Shown here piece after piece: positions 24,650 through 32,831 of a stretch of 64,000 bases of DNA. How positions within the stretch are numbered: position 1 is the stretch's first letter; each line of letters begins with the position of its first letter. The notes under the pieces were generated by a model. It saw only the letters and a list, made by a program, of their open reading frames with translations, was not told the origin of the DNA and did no database searches. The position numbers and the translations under genes were made by a program. The stretch covers positions 5,129-69,128 of the forward strand of contig DATANV010000014.1 in the NCBI GenBank assembly GCA_036266075.1, in the 5' to 3' direction. This DNA comes from VRUE01 sp036266075. Its GTDB lineage: Bacteria > Actinomycetota > Thermoleophilia > Solirubrobacterales > 70-9.

Positions 24650-26130
24650 CGGGCGCCGGAGGATAGGGCCGCAGCGGCTTTCGCCAGGGCCGCGGCGGCC
24701 AGCGGAAAGATCAGCGTCATCAGGATCTCGTTGCGACGCGGGGCGGCCAGCGACGCGGCGCCCACGACGGTGACGAGGAGGATCGGCGTCGTCAGCGCGG
24801 TCAGCTCCCACCACCGTCGCCGCACGGCGAGGAGCGCCAGCCCGGCCAGCCCGAGCAGCACGAGCAGCACCTGGATCGCCCGGCCGACGCTCGATTCCAT
24901 CGCTTCGCCGATGCCGGCGCTCCACATCCGCCACACCTTGCGAACGGTCATCTCCGCGTAGCCGAGTGGGTCTTCGCCGAAGAAGCGGTCGAAGTTCTCG
25001 CGGCCGATCCGACCGAGGGCCGAGTCACGCGGCAGGTCGGGGTAGCGGGCGGCCACGCGGTCGAAGAGCGGCGTCGGGTCGACCCGCTCGAGGGCTTCCG
25101 AGTGCGGCGGCAGGTCGCGGTGCAGGTAGCGCTCGGCGAGGATCGCCTTGACCCGGTCGTATTCGCCGTCGGCCGGCAGGAAGGTGCCGACGTAAAGCGC
25201 CTTGCCGCCGCCGGTCGAGATCGGCACCGCGCGGTTGAGGACGGTCGCGTTGCGAATCGTCCAGGGGACGATCGACAGCAGGAAGGCGAGGGCGAAGAGG
25301 GCGACGCCGGTCAGGCCGGGTCGCCAGCCGCGCTCGCGGCCGACGCGGATGCCGGTAAGAACGGCGAAGGCGATGCCGACGAGCAGGTACTCGGGGCGGA
25401 TCAGCGCGGTAAGGCCGAATAACAGACCAGGGACCAGCCACCTTGCGGGTGGGGCTTGGCATCGGATGGGGGTGCCCTCCTGGGGCTGCGACCTGCTCCG
25501 GGCGAAGGGACCTCGCGCTTCTAGGTTCGAGGCTTTGCCCTCCGCAGACTCCGCCCTGGCGAAGGACACCCCAACCCGACGCCACCCACCCGACGGGCCG
25601 TCTGATGCCCAGAGGAAGGCAAGGACGGCGGCCGGCAGGATAAAGATCGCTGCGGGCTCGCTGTACAGAGCGCCGGTGGAGTGGACGAAGGGGGGGTAGA
25701 CGGCTACGCCGAAGGCGGCGAGCAGACCGGCGGGGCGGCAGGCGATCCGGCGGCCCAGCAAGTAGACGGTGACGATCGCGGCGAGGCCGAGCAGCAGCTC
25801 GACTATCCGGGCGGTGCCTTCGCGAGCGCCGCCGGTGGCGTAGAAGGCGGCGGCGTAGAGCAGGGGTGCACCCGGCGACCAGTCGCTGGCGTCGCGGAAA
25901 CTGGGGCTGCCGTAGCTGCCTTCGTCGTAGAGCGACTTTGAAAGCGCATAGTAGGCATGGGCGTCGTCGCCGGGCGTCGCGAGCGGCTCGGCGACGCGGT
26001 AGGCGCGCAGACCGAAGCCGAGCAGGAGAATCGCGGCGAGGGCGATCAGGGTCTTGTGCCCGTGCCGCGCTGGCAGGCCGCCGATCCAGTCGCCGAGGGC
26101 GCTCACGGTCGCTGAGGCTATCCGGCGCAA
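24613..26130 (-). CDS. Membrane glycosyltransferase (GT39/ArnT-like) with in-frame insertion
   Basis: A 505-residue polytopic protein with about 10 membrane segments. An acidic first loop (TPGDDAHAYYALSK), SPGAPLL and RPEYLL match the ArnT/PMT superfamily, which moves a sugar from a polyprenyl phosphate carrier outside the cell. It is paralogous to 26550-27935. After FLWASDGPSG it carries a hydrophilic stretch of about 45 residues absent from the paralogue. The DNA there (25446-25592) is a palindromic element. Just after it both proteins continue with ARWLVPG. The open frame is intact, so the product is probably tolerated. Confidence 0.87.
   Translation of the reverse strand: MRRIASATVSALGDWIGGLPARHGHKTLIALAAILLLGFGLRAYRVAEPLATPGDDAHAYYALSKSLYDEGSYGSPSFRDASDWSPGAPLLYAAAFYATGGAREGTARIVELLLGLAAIVTVYLLGRRIACRPAGLLAAFGVAVYPPFVHSTGALYSEPAAIFILPAAVLAFLWASDGPSGGWRRVGVSFARAESAEGKASNLEARGPFARSRSQPQEGTPIRCQAPPARWLVPGLLFGLTALIRPEYLLVGIAFAVLTGIRVGRERGWRPGLTGVALFALAFLLSIVPWTIRNATVLNRAVPISTGGGKALYVGTFLPADGEYDRVKAILAERYLHRDLPPHSEALERVDPTPLFDRVAARYPDLPRDSALGRIGRENFDRFFGEDPLGYAEMTVRKVWRMWSAGIGEAMESSVGRAIQVLLVLLGLAGLALLAVRRRWWELTALTTPILLVTVVGAASLAAPRRNEILMTLIFPLAAAALAKAAAALSSGARWSPRQASSPPS
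25446..25592. repeat. Palindromic element inserted in frame in a coding gene
   Basis: About 147 bases forming an imperfect inverted repeat centred near CTAG at 25521-25524. The outer arms share CGGGTGGG and GGGGTG; inner arms are GGGCGAAGG..CCTCG and CGAGG..TTTGCCC. It splits the glycosyltransferase at a point where the paralogue reads straight through, and the frame stays open across it. No transposase is present. Exact borders are approximate. Confidence 0.7.
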
Positions 26131-26256
26131 GGGCGGGCGGCGCCGCTGTCGAACATCCCCCCGACGGAACGCCCAACCTAAAGGTCCCGTTCAGCCCTGC
26201 TCGTCACCGCCGCGCTCGCCTGCGCCGCGTTCGCCTTTCCCTCCGGCGCCGGAGCG

Positions 26257-26565
26257 ATGACCGCACCGCAAACCTGCACCGCTTACTCACCCGATGTCGT
26301 GGGCGGCAAAGTCGTCGGCAAGCTCAGCTCGAGCAACGTCGACCCCTCGCAAGCACGCTTCGCGACCTGCAAGCAGGCGAAGAGGGTGATGCGACGGGCG
26401 ACCGAACTGGGCGTCGAGGAGCCGCGGCCGGTCGCCGCCTTCTACTGCCGGCCGACGGTCAGCGGCAAAGGCCAGAACGTCGTCAGCTACATCTGCACGT
26501 TCCGCGGCGCCGATACCGCGACCTTCATCAAGCTGACCTTCAAGGTCACCTACGAGGACGCCTGA
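26257..26565 (+). CDS. Small, probably exported hypothetical protein
   Basis: 102 residues from the first ATG, with four cysteines (near 7, 38, 62 and 80) that could form disulfides. The in-frame codons upstream (26182-26256) read RSRSALLVTAALACAAFAF and then a short Ala/Gly linker. That is a good signal peptide, but there is no ATG, GTG or TTG between it and the stop at 26179-26181. Translation may begin at CTG 26197, or the start codon may have been lost. Family unknown. It converges on the next glycosyltransferase with a 16-base overlap. Confidence 0.6.
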   Translation: MTAPQTCTAYSPDVVGGKVVGKLSSSNVDPSQARFATCKQAKRVMRRATELGVEEPRPVAAFYCRPTVSGKGQNVVSYICTFRGADTATFIKLTFKVTYEDA

Positions 26566-27935
26566 GAGCGCTCCCGCAAAAACGTCGCCGCCCAGGCCGC
26601 GCCAACGCCGGCGAGGGCGGCGACCAGGGGGATCGTCACCAGCGAGCGGCGGGGCGAAGCGACGAGCAGCAGGCCGACCAGGGTCGCGGCTGCGAGAGCA
26701 GTCGCGAGCAGCAGCGCCTCCCAGCGCCGCCGTAGCGCCAGCATTACAAGCCCCAGTAGACCGAAGCCGAGCAGCGCCCAGTGCAGCGCCGCCCACGCCG
26801 GCTCGCGCATGACGTCGCGCGGGCCGTGCAGCCAGATCAGCCCCAGCTTCGCCGCGAGGAAGCCGGCGTATTCGATCGGGTGCTCGCTGACGTCGTCCCA
26901 GAGTCGTTCCCGACCCATGCGGGCCAACGCCTCGTCGTTAGGCGTCCGGGGATAGCGCTGGCTCGCCAGTCCGGCCAAAATCTCCTCCAACCGAACGCCC
27001 CCCAGCACCACCGGGGTGAGTTGCCGGTTTGTTTCGCTATGTGACGAAAACTGCGAACTCGGCGGGAGGTGTTCGCTGACCAGGCGGCGCGTTAGGCCGG
27101 GATGGCGCTTGAGGACCTCGCGACCGACCGCTTCGGGGTCGCCACCCGAGGGCAGGTAGGAGCCGGCGAAGAGAACCTGGCCACCGCCGGTCGAGATCGG
27201 CACGAAGCGGTCCAGGGCGACGGCGTTGCGGGCCGTCCATGGGGCGACGAGGAGCGCCAGCCCGGCGAGCAGGATGCCGGCCTGGGCAAGACCAGCGCGC
27301 CACCCCTCCCAGCCGTGGCGGGCAAGGACGGCCAGGGCAATCGGTAGCGAAATCGCCAGGTACTCCGGGCGAACCAACGCGAGGGCGCCCAGCAACACGC
27401 CTGGGACCAGCCACCTGGCGCGCGGGTCTTGTCGCGGCGAGGAGCTATCTGCCCAAAGCATGGCCAACACAGCGCCGGAGAGGAGGGTCGCCGCCAGCGG
27501 CTCGGTCATCAGCATGCCCTGGTACTCGAGCAGCGCCGGATAAATCGCCACGCCTGCGGCGGCTATAAGGCCGGCGAAAGGACTCCGCAGGCACCGGGCG
27601 ATCAGGTAGGCGAAGAGGACGGCGAGGGTGCCAATCAAGGCAAGGACCACGCGAGCGAAGCGTTCGTGGGTGCCGCCGGTGAGCTTGTAGAGACCAGCCG
27701 CGAGGAGGGGGAGGCCGGGGGAGTAGTTGCTCGCCGGCTGGGTGGCGGTGCGGCCCAGGCTGAAGCCCTCGCCGCGCTCCAGGTTGGCGGCGATTCGGGC
27801 GTAGGCGACGGCGTCGTAGACGGGTGGGCGTCCCTGCCAGGCGTTGTCGGCGCGCAGGCCCAGCCCGAGCAGCAGGATCGCCGCCAGGGCAGCGAGCCCG
27901 ACCCGGCCTCCGTTGCGCGCCGCCAGAGCGCTCAC
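26550..27935 (-). CDS. Membrane glycosyltransferase (GT39/ArnT-like)
   Basis: A 461-residue polytopic protein, paralogue of the gene at 24613-26130, with the same order of features: DAVAYARIAANLERGEG in the first external loop, NYSPGLPLL, MLMTEPLAA, RPEYLAISLP and the VPISTGGG loop after the middle membrane block. It lacks the hydrophilic insertion seen in its neighbour. It probably transfers a sugar from a lipid carrier, perhaps one charged by the GT2 at 23582-24649. The acceptor is unknown. Confidence 0.86.
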   Translation of the reverse strand: MSALAARNGGRVGLAALAAILLLGLGLRADNAWQGRPPVYDAVAYARIAANLERGEGFSLGRTATQPASNYSPGLPLLAAGLYKLTGGTHERFARVVLALIGTLAVLFAYLIARCLRSPFAGLIAAAGVAIYPALLEYQGMLMTEPLAATLLSGAVLAMLWADSSSPRQDPRARWLVPGVLLGALALVRPEYLAISLPIALAVLARHGWEGWRAGLAQAGILLAGLALLVAPWTARNAVALDRFVPISTGGGQVLFAGSYLPSGGDPEAVGREVLKRHPGLTRRLVSEHLPPSSQFSSHSETNRQLTPVVLGGVRLEEILAGLASQRYPRTPNDEALARMGRERLWDDVSEHPIEYAGFLAAKLGLIWLHGPRDVMREPAWAALHWALLGFGLLGLVMLALRRRWEALLLATALAAATLVGLLLVASPRRSLVTIPLVAALAGVGAAWAATFLRERSQASS

Positions 27936-28005
27936 CGGGTCGATCCCCCCAGGGTCTTCACGCCGCGGATGCTATGCCGCCCGGTCGGGTACCCTGCCGC
28001 GACCT

Positions 28006-29181
28006 ATGCGCGTTCTCATTCTTGGGGGCGACGGCTACCTGGGCTGGCCGACCGCCCTGCGCTTCTCGGCCCGCGGCCATGAGGTCTCTGTCGTCGACAA
28101 CTTCTCGCGGCGTCGCTGGCACTCCGAACACGGCACCGCCTCGCTGACGCCGATCCTGCCGCTGGAGGAGCGGATCGCCGCTTGGCACGACGTCTCCGGC
28201 GAGCAGATCCGCAGTCACGTCGGCGCGGTCGAGGACGGCGATTTCCTCGACGAGGTCGTCGCTGAAACCCGCCCGGAAGCAGTCATCCACTACGGCGAGC
28301 AGCCCTCGGCGCCCTACTCGATGCTCTCGCGCGAGCGCGCGGTGGAGACTCAGCACACCAACGTGATCGGCAACCTCAACCTGCTCTTCTCGATGCGCGA
28401 TCACGTGCCGGACTGCCACCTGGTCAAGCTCGGCACGATGGGCGAGTACGGCCAGCCCGACATCGACATCGAGGAGGGCTACATCGAGATCGAACACAAG
28501 GGCCGCAAGGACGTGCTCCCGTTCCCAAAGTTGCCCGGTTCGCTCTACCACTGCTCGAAGGTCCACGACTCGACCAACATCCACTTCGCCTGCCGTACCT
28601 GGGGCCTGCGCGCGACCGACCTCAACCAGGGAGTCGTCTATGGCATCGAGACCGACGAGACCGCCGGCGACGAGCGCCTCCTCACTCGCTTCGACTACGA
28701 CGAGCTCTTCGGCACGGTCCTCAACCGCTTCTGCGTGCAGGCAGTTATCGGGCACCCCCTGACCGTCTACGGCTCCGGAGGGCAAACGCGCGGCTTCCTC
28801 AACATCCGCGACACGCTGCAGTGCGTCGAGCTGGCCGTGCAGAACCCGGCCGAACGCGGCGAGTTCCGCGTCTTCAACCAGTTCACCGAGCAGTTCAAGG
28901 TCGGCGAGCTGGCCGAGTTGGTCAAGCATGCCGCCGAGCACCTCGGCTACTCGGTCGAGATCCAGCACTGCGACAACCCGCGGGTCGAGAAGGAAGAGCA
29001 CTACTACAACGCGGTCCACACCAAGCTGCTCGACCTCGGCCTGCAGCCGACGCTCCTCAGGGAGGAGCTGATCGAGTCGGTGATCCACGCGATCGAGCGC
29101 TACAAAGGCAACGTGATTGAGGGCTCGATCGATCCCCACACCCGCTGGAATCCGGCCAAATCCCCTGCTGGCCGGGCATAG
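28006..29181 (+). CDS. sqdB: UDP-sulfoquinovose synthase
   Basis: A 391-residue extended short-chain dehydrogenase (SQD1/SqdB) that makes UDP-sulfoquinovose from UDP-glucose and sulfite. The NAD fold starts at residue 2 (RVLILGGDGYLGWPTALRF). Distinctive family stretches are LVKLGTMGEYGQPDIDIEEG, SLYHCSKVHDS with the catalytic Tyr and Lys, and RATDLNQGVVYG. ATG 28006 is fixed by the N-terminal glycine motif. A TACCCT box lies 10 bases upstream. No sqdX-type transferase is in the window. The product implies sulfolipid or a sulfosugar glycan. Confidence 0.92.
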   Translation: MRVLILGGDGYLGWPTALRFSARGHEVSVVDNFSRRRWHSEHGTASLTPILPLEERIAAWHDVSGEQIRSHVGAVEDGDFLDEVVAETRPEAVIHYGEQPSAPYSMLSRERAVETQHTNVIGNLNLLFSMRDHVPDCHLVKLGTMGEYGQPDIDIEEGYIEIEHKGRKDVLPFPKLPGSLYHCSKVHDSTNIHFACRTWGLRATDLNQGVVYGIETDETAGDERLLTRFDYDELFGTVLNRFCVQAVIGHPLTVYGSGGQTRGFLNIRDTLQCVELAVQNPAERGEFRVFNQFTEQFKVGELAELVKHAAEHLGYSVEIQHCDNPRVEKEEHYYNAVHTKLLDLGLQPTLLREELIESVIHAIERYKGNVIEGSIDPHTRWNPAKSPAGRA

Positions 29182-29206
29182 CCCCGCTGGTACCATCGCG
29201 AGTCCG

Positions 29207-30904
29207 ATGAGAGCCGCGGACGCGCTGATGCAGAGCCTCAAAGCCGAGGGTGTCGAGAACATCTTCGGCATCCCTGGCGGAGCCAACCTGCCGACCTACG
29301 ACGCGCTCGTCGACGCCGGCTTCCGCCACATCCAGGTGCGCCATGAGCAGGGTGGCGGGCACGCCGCCGAGGGTTACGCCAGGGCTTCGGGCAATGTCGG
29401 CGTCGCCTTCGCCACCTCGGGGCCCGGGGCGACGAACCTCGTCACCGCGATCGCCGACGCGATGCTCGACTCGACGCCGACCGTCTTCGTCACCGGTCAG
29501 GTGCGGACCGAGCTGATCGGCACCGACGGCTTCCAGGAGGCCGACATCCTCGGGGCGACGCTGCCCTTCGTCAAGCACTCCTTCCAGGTCACCGATCCGC
29601 GGCAGATCCCCGAGTACGTCCACGAGGCCTTCCACGTCGCCTCGACCGGACGGCCCGGCCCGGTGCTGCTCGACATCCCCCAGGATCTCTCGCGGGCCGA
29701 CATCGAGTACGCGCCGCGCAGCGAGCCGGTCGAGCTGCCCGGCTACAAGCCGAAACGCTCGGGCAACATCAAACAGGTGCGGATCGCCGCCAAAGCGCTG
29801 GCCAACGCGCGCCGGCCGATCCTCTACACCGGCGGCGGCGTGGTCAACGCCAACGCCTCCGAGGAGCTGCGTGAGCTGGCCGCCTCGGACCGCTTCCCGG
29901 TGACCTCGACCCTGATGGGCCTCGGCGCCTTCCCGGCCTCGCACGAAAACTGGTTGGGGATGCTGGGGATGCACGGCACCGTGACCGCCAACTGGGCGAT
30001 GGACAACGCTGACCTGATCGTCGCGATCGGCGCCCGCTTCGACGATCGCATCACCGGCAAACTCTCGGAGTTCGCGCCGCACGCCAAAGTCGTCCACATC
30101 GACATCGACCCGGCGGAGATCTCCAAGAACGTCGGTGCTCACATCCCGATCGTCGGCGACGCCAAGCTGGTGCTGCCCGAGCTGACGCGCGAGTATCGCG
30201 CCCTGCAGACCGACGGCTCGCGGCTCGACGCCTGGTGGAAGCAGCTGCGCGAGTGGCAGGAGCAGCACCCGCTGCGCTACGACCCCGGCGACGGCCACGA
30301 GATCAAGCCGCAGTTCATGGTCGAGGCGATGCACCGTGCCACCGGCGGCGACGCGATCGTCACCTCCGATGTCGGCCAGCACCAGATGTGGGCGGCTCAG
30401 TACTACGGCTTCGAGGAGCCGCGCCGCTGGATCAATTCCGGTGGCCTGGGGACGATGGGCTTCGGCCTGCCGGCGGCGGTTGGCGCCAAGGTCGCCCGCC
30501 CGGACGAGGCGGTCGTCTGCCTGGCCGGAGATGGCAGCCTGATCATGACCTGCCAGGAGCTGGCGACCTGCGTGACCGAGCAGATCCCGGTCAAGGTCTT
30601 CCTGATGAACAACGGCTACATGGGCATGGTCCGCCAGTGGCAGGAGCTCTTCTGGGACCGCCGTTACAGCTCCGTGGAGATGGGCGCCAGCCCCGACTGG
30701 GTGAAGCTTGCGGAGGCGTTCGGCGCCACCGGCATACGCTGCGAGGACGCCGAGCAGCTGGAGGGCACGATGGTGCAGGCGCTGGAGACCGAGGGCCCCG
30801 TGCTGCTCGACGTGCGTGTCTCCCAGGAGGAGAACTGCTACCCGATGATCCCGCCGGGTGCCGCAGCCAGAGACATGGTCGAGGCACCCGAGGCGGTGCG
30901 CTGA
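29207..30904 (+). CDS. ilvB: Acetolactate synthase large subunit
   Basis: A 565-residue ThDP/FAD enzyme catalysing the first shared step of valine, leucine and isoleucine synthesis. The ThDP glutamate is in VRHEQGGGHAAEGYAR near residue 47. The SGPGATNLVTAIADA segment, the FAD region GARFDDRITGKL and the ThDP motif AGDGSLIMTCQELAT to LMNNGYMGM near 440-470 are complete. ATG 29207 begins the family N-terminus directly (about 30 residues shorter than many homologues). The stop overlaps ilvN (TGATG). A TACCAT box is 10 bases upstream, so it may have its own promoter. Confidence 0.96.
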   Translation: MRAADALMQSLKAEGVENIFGIPGGANLPTYDALVDAGFRHIQVRHEQGGGHAAEGYARASGNVGVAFATSGPGATNLVTAIADAMLDSTPTVFVTGQVRTELIGTDGFQEADILGATLPFVKHSFQVTDPRQIPEYVHEAFHVASTGRPGPVLLDIPQDLSRADIEYAPRSEPVELPGYKPKRSGNIKQVRIAAKALANARRPILYTGGGVVNANASEELRELAASDRFPVTSTLMGLGAFPASHENWLGMLGMHGTVTANWAMDNADLIVAIGARFDDRITGKLSEFAPHAKVVHIDIDPAEISKNVGAHIPIVGDAKLVLPELTREYRALQTDGSRLDAWWKQLREWQEQHPLRYDPGDGHEIKPQFMVEAMHRATGGDAIVTSDVGQHQMWAAQYYGFEEPRRWINSGGLGTMGFGLPAAVGAKVARPDEAVVCLAGDGSLIMTCQELATCVTEQIPVKVFLMNNGYMGMVRQWQELFWDRRYSSVEMGASPDWVKLAEAFGATGIRCEDAEQLEGTMVQALETEGPVLLDVRVSQEENCYPMIPPGAAARDMVEAPEAVR

Positions 30905-31449
30905 TGGAGGCCGGCACGCCCCAGGCGGTCAAACTCGAGGATCTGCACGTCCCCGGCCAGCTGAGCGGGCGCAAGCACATCCTCTCGATCCTGGTCGAGA
31001 ACAAACCTGGTGTTCTGGCGCGGATCGCCGGCCTCTTCTCGCGGCGTGGCTTCAATATCGACACGCTCGCCGTCGGGCCGACCGACGACCCCAGCGTCTC
31101 GCGCATCACCCTCACCCTCGACGGCGCCGTCCATCCGATCGACCAGGTGACCAAGCAGCTGCACAAGCTGGTCAACGTGCTGAAGATCCGCGACATGGAG
31201 CCGGAGGAGACGGTCGCCCGCGAGATGGCGATGTTCAAAGTCTCGGCGGCGGTCGAGAACCGCGCCGAGATCATCCAGTTCGCCGAGATCTTTCGCGCCA
31301 AGATCGTCGATGTGGCACGTCGCACGGTGACCGTCGAGGTGACCGGCTCGGCGGACAAGATCGAGGCCTTCGAGCGCATGATCCGCCCGCACGGCCTGAT
31401 CGAGATGGTCCGGACTGGCGAGATTGCCATTGGTCGCGGCGGCGACTGA
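30904..31449 (+). CDS. ilvN: Acetolactate synthase small (regulatory) subunit
   Basis: 181 residues with an N-terminal ACT domain (HILSILVENKPGVLARIAGL, RRGFNIDTLAVG) that binds valine for feedback inhibition, and a C-terminal dimerisation domain (VTGSADKIEAFERMIRPHGL). It is about 20 residues longer at the N-terminus than the E. coli type, as in other actinobacteria. The start overlaps the ilvB stop by one base. The 3' end overlaps the menF frame by about 26 bases. Confidence 0.96.
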   Translation: MEAGTPQAVKLEDLHVPGQLSGRKHILSILVENKPGVLARIAGLFSRRGFNIDTLAVGPTDDPSVSRITLTLDGAVHPIDQVTKQLHKLVNVLKIRDMEPEETVAREMAMFKVSAAVENRAEIIQFAEIFRAKIVDVARRTVTVEVTGSADKIEAFERMIRPHGLIEMVRTGEIAIGRGGD

Positions 31450-32830
31450 GCGCCTTCTCACCGGCCTGCGGCCCGGGATCGAACGCGCTCTCTCCCGTAA
31501 AGGACGGACTCTCGTCAGCGTCACGGTTTCGGTAGATGACCTCGATCCCTGTGCCGCCGTCTTTGCCTCGCGCCTGGCGTCGGATCGCTGGTTCTGCTGG
31601 GAGCAGCCGGATCGGGGGTTTGCGCTTGCGGCGCTTGGCGTGGGGTATTCGGTCACCTCGCGCGGTGGCGATCGGTTCGAGGACGCGGCGCGCAAGTGTC
31701 TGCGGCTGGGGGAGGGGGCGATTGTCGAGGAGCCGGTCGGGTTGCCGGCTGGCGCTGGGCCGGTCTGGACCGGGGGTTTTGCGTACGACGCCGATGGCGC
31801 GGAATCGCCTCCCTGGTCCTCGTTCGCGCCCGCGGCCCTGACCCTTCCCGAGCTGTCCCTGTGCCGCCAGAAGGAGGCGGCATTTCTCACTGCCAACCTG
31901 GTCGTTGGACCAGCGGATGATTCCGAGGCCGTGCTGGCAAGGGCGGAGCAGAGAATCGGCGGCTTGCGGAGCGATCCCCTGCCGCTGCTCGACCCACACC
32001 TGACCGAGCGGCCGGCGATCCGCAGCGTCCACCCGCCTAGCGACTTCGAGCGCGCTGTCGCAGCGGCAACCGAGCGGATCGACGCGGGCCAGATGACAAA
32101 GGTCGTGCTGGCGCGCGAGGTCGTCGTCGAGGCCTCCGCGGCGCACGACCCGGCGCCGGTCTTCGGCGCGCTGCGCGAGCAGTTCCCGTCTTGCTTCTGC
32201 TTCTGCGCCGGCACGCCCGAGGCGGCCTTCATCGGGGCAAGCCCGGAGCTGCTGGTACGCCGTTCGGGGGCGAGTGCCTCGACTGTGGCGCTCGCCGGCT
32301 CGACCCGGCGCAGCTCGGATCCGGCGGTCGACGACCACCTCGGCGAGCAGCTGCTGCGCAGCGACAAGAACCGCCGCGAGCAGCGCATCGTCGCCGAGCG
32401 CATCGTCCGCACCCTGCGCCCGCACGCGGTCTGGGTGGAGACCGCGCCCGAGCCGGAGGTCGTCAAGATCGCCAACATCCAGCACCTGGCGACGCCGGTC
32501 ATCGCGCAGCTCGCCGAACCCCGCTCGGCCGTCGAGCTGGCTGGCTTGATGCACCCGACCCCAGCAGTCGGCGGCGAGCCGCGCGCCCCCGCGGAGGCGG
32601 CGATCGCCGAGTTGGAGCGTATGGACCGCGGCTGGTACGCCGGCCCGGTCGGCTGGATGGACGCCACCGAGGACGGCGAGTTCTGCGTCGCCCTGCGCAG
32701 CGCCCTGCTCCGCGACCGCGAAGCCCGCCTCTACGCCGGCGTCGGCGTTGTCGCCGGCTCCGACCCCGAAGCCGAGCTCGCCGAGACCGAGGTCAAGCTC
32801 GAAGCCCTGCTGCCACTGCTCGCCGAGTAG
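31424..32830 (+). CDS. menF: Isochorismate synthase
   Basis: A 468-residue chorismate-binding enzyme that starts the o-succinylbenzoate route to menaquinone. The C-terminal domain has KVVLAREVVVEA, the GASPELLVRR motif, ALAGSTRRSSDP, HPTPAVGGEPRAPA and a final GVGVVAGSDPEAELAETE, all typical of isochorismate and salicylate synthases. Neighbouring menD, menC, menA, menB and menE decide in favour of MenF. The start is uncertain: TTG 31424 or TTG 31430, both inside ilvN, and no better start is seen downstream. Probably expressed from the ilvBN transcript. Confidence 0.9.
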   Translation: MPLVAAATERLLTGLRPGIERALSRKGRTLVSVTVSVDDLDPCAAVFASRLASDRWFCWEQPDRGFALAALGVGYSVTSRGGDRFEDAARKCLRLGEGAIVEEPVGLPAGAGPVWTGGFAYDADGAESPPWSSFAPAALTLPELSLCRQKEAAFLTANLVVGPADDSEAVLARAEQRIGGLRSDPLPLLDPHLTERPAIRSVHPPSDFERAVAAATERIDAGQMTKVVLAREVVVEASAAHDPAPVFGALREQFPSCFCFCAGTPEAAFIGASPELLVRRSGASASTVALAGSTRRSSDPAVDDHLGEQLLRSDKNRREQRIVAERIVRTLRPHAVWVETAPEPEVVKIANIQHLATPVIAQLAEPRSAVELAGLMHPTPAVGGEPRAPAEAAIAELERMDRGWYAGPVGWMDATEDGEFCVALRSALLRDREARLYAGVGVVAGSDPEAELAETEVKLEALLPLLAE

Positions 32831-32831
32831 C

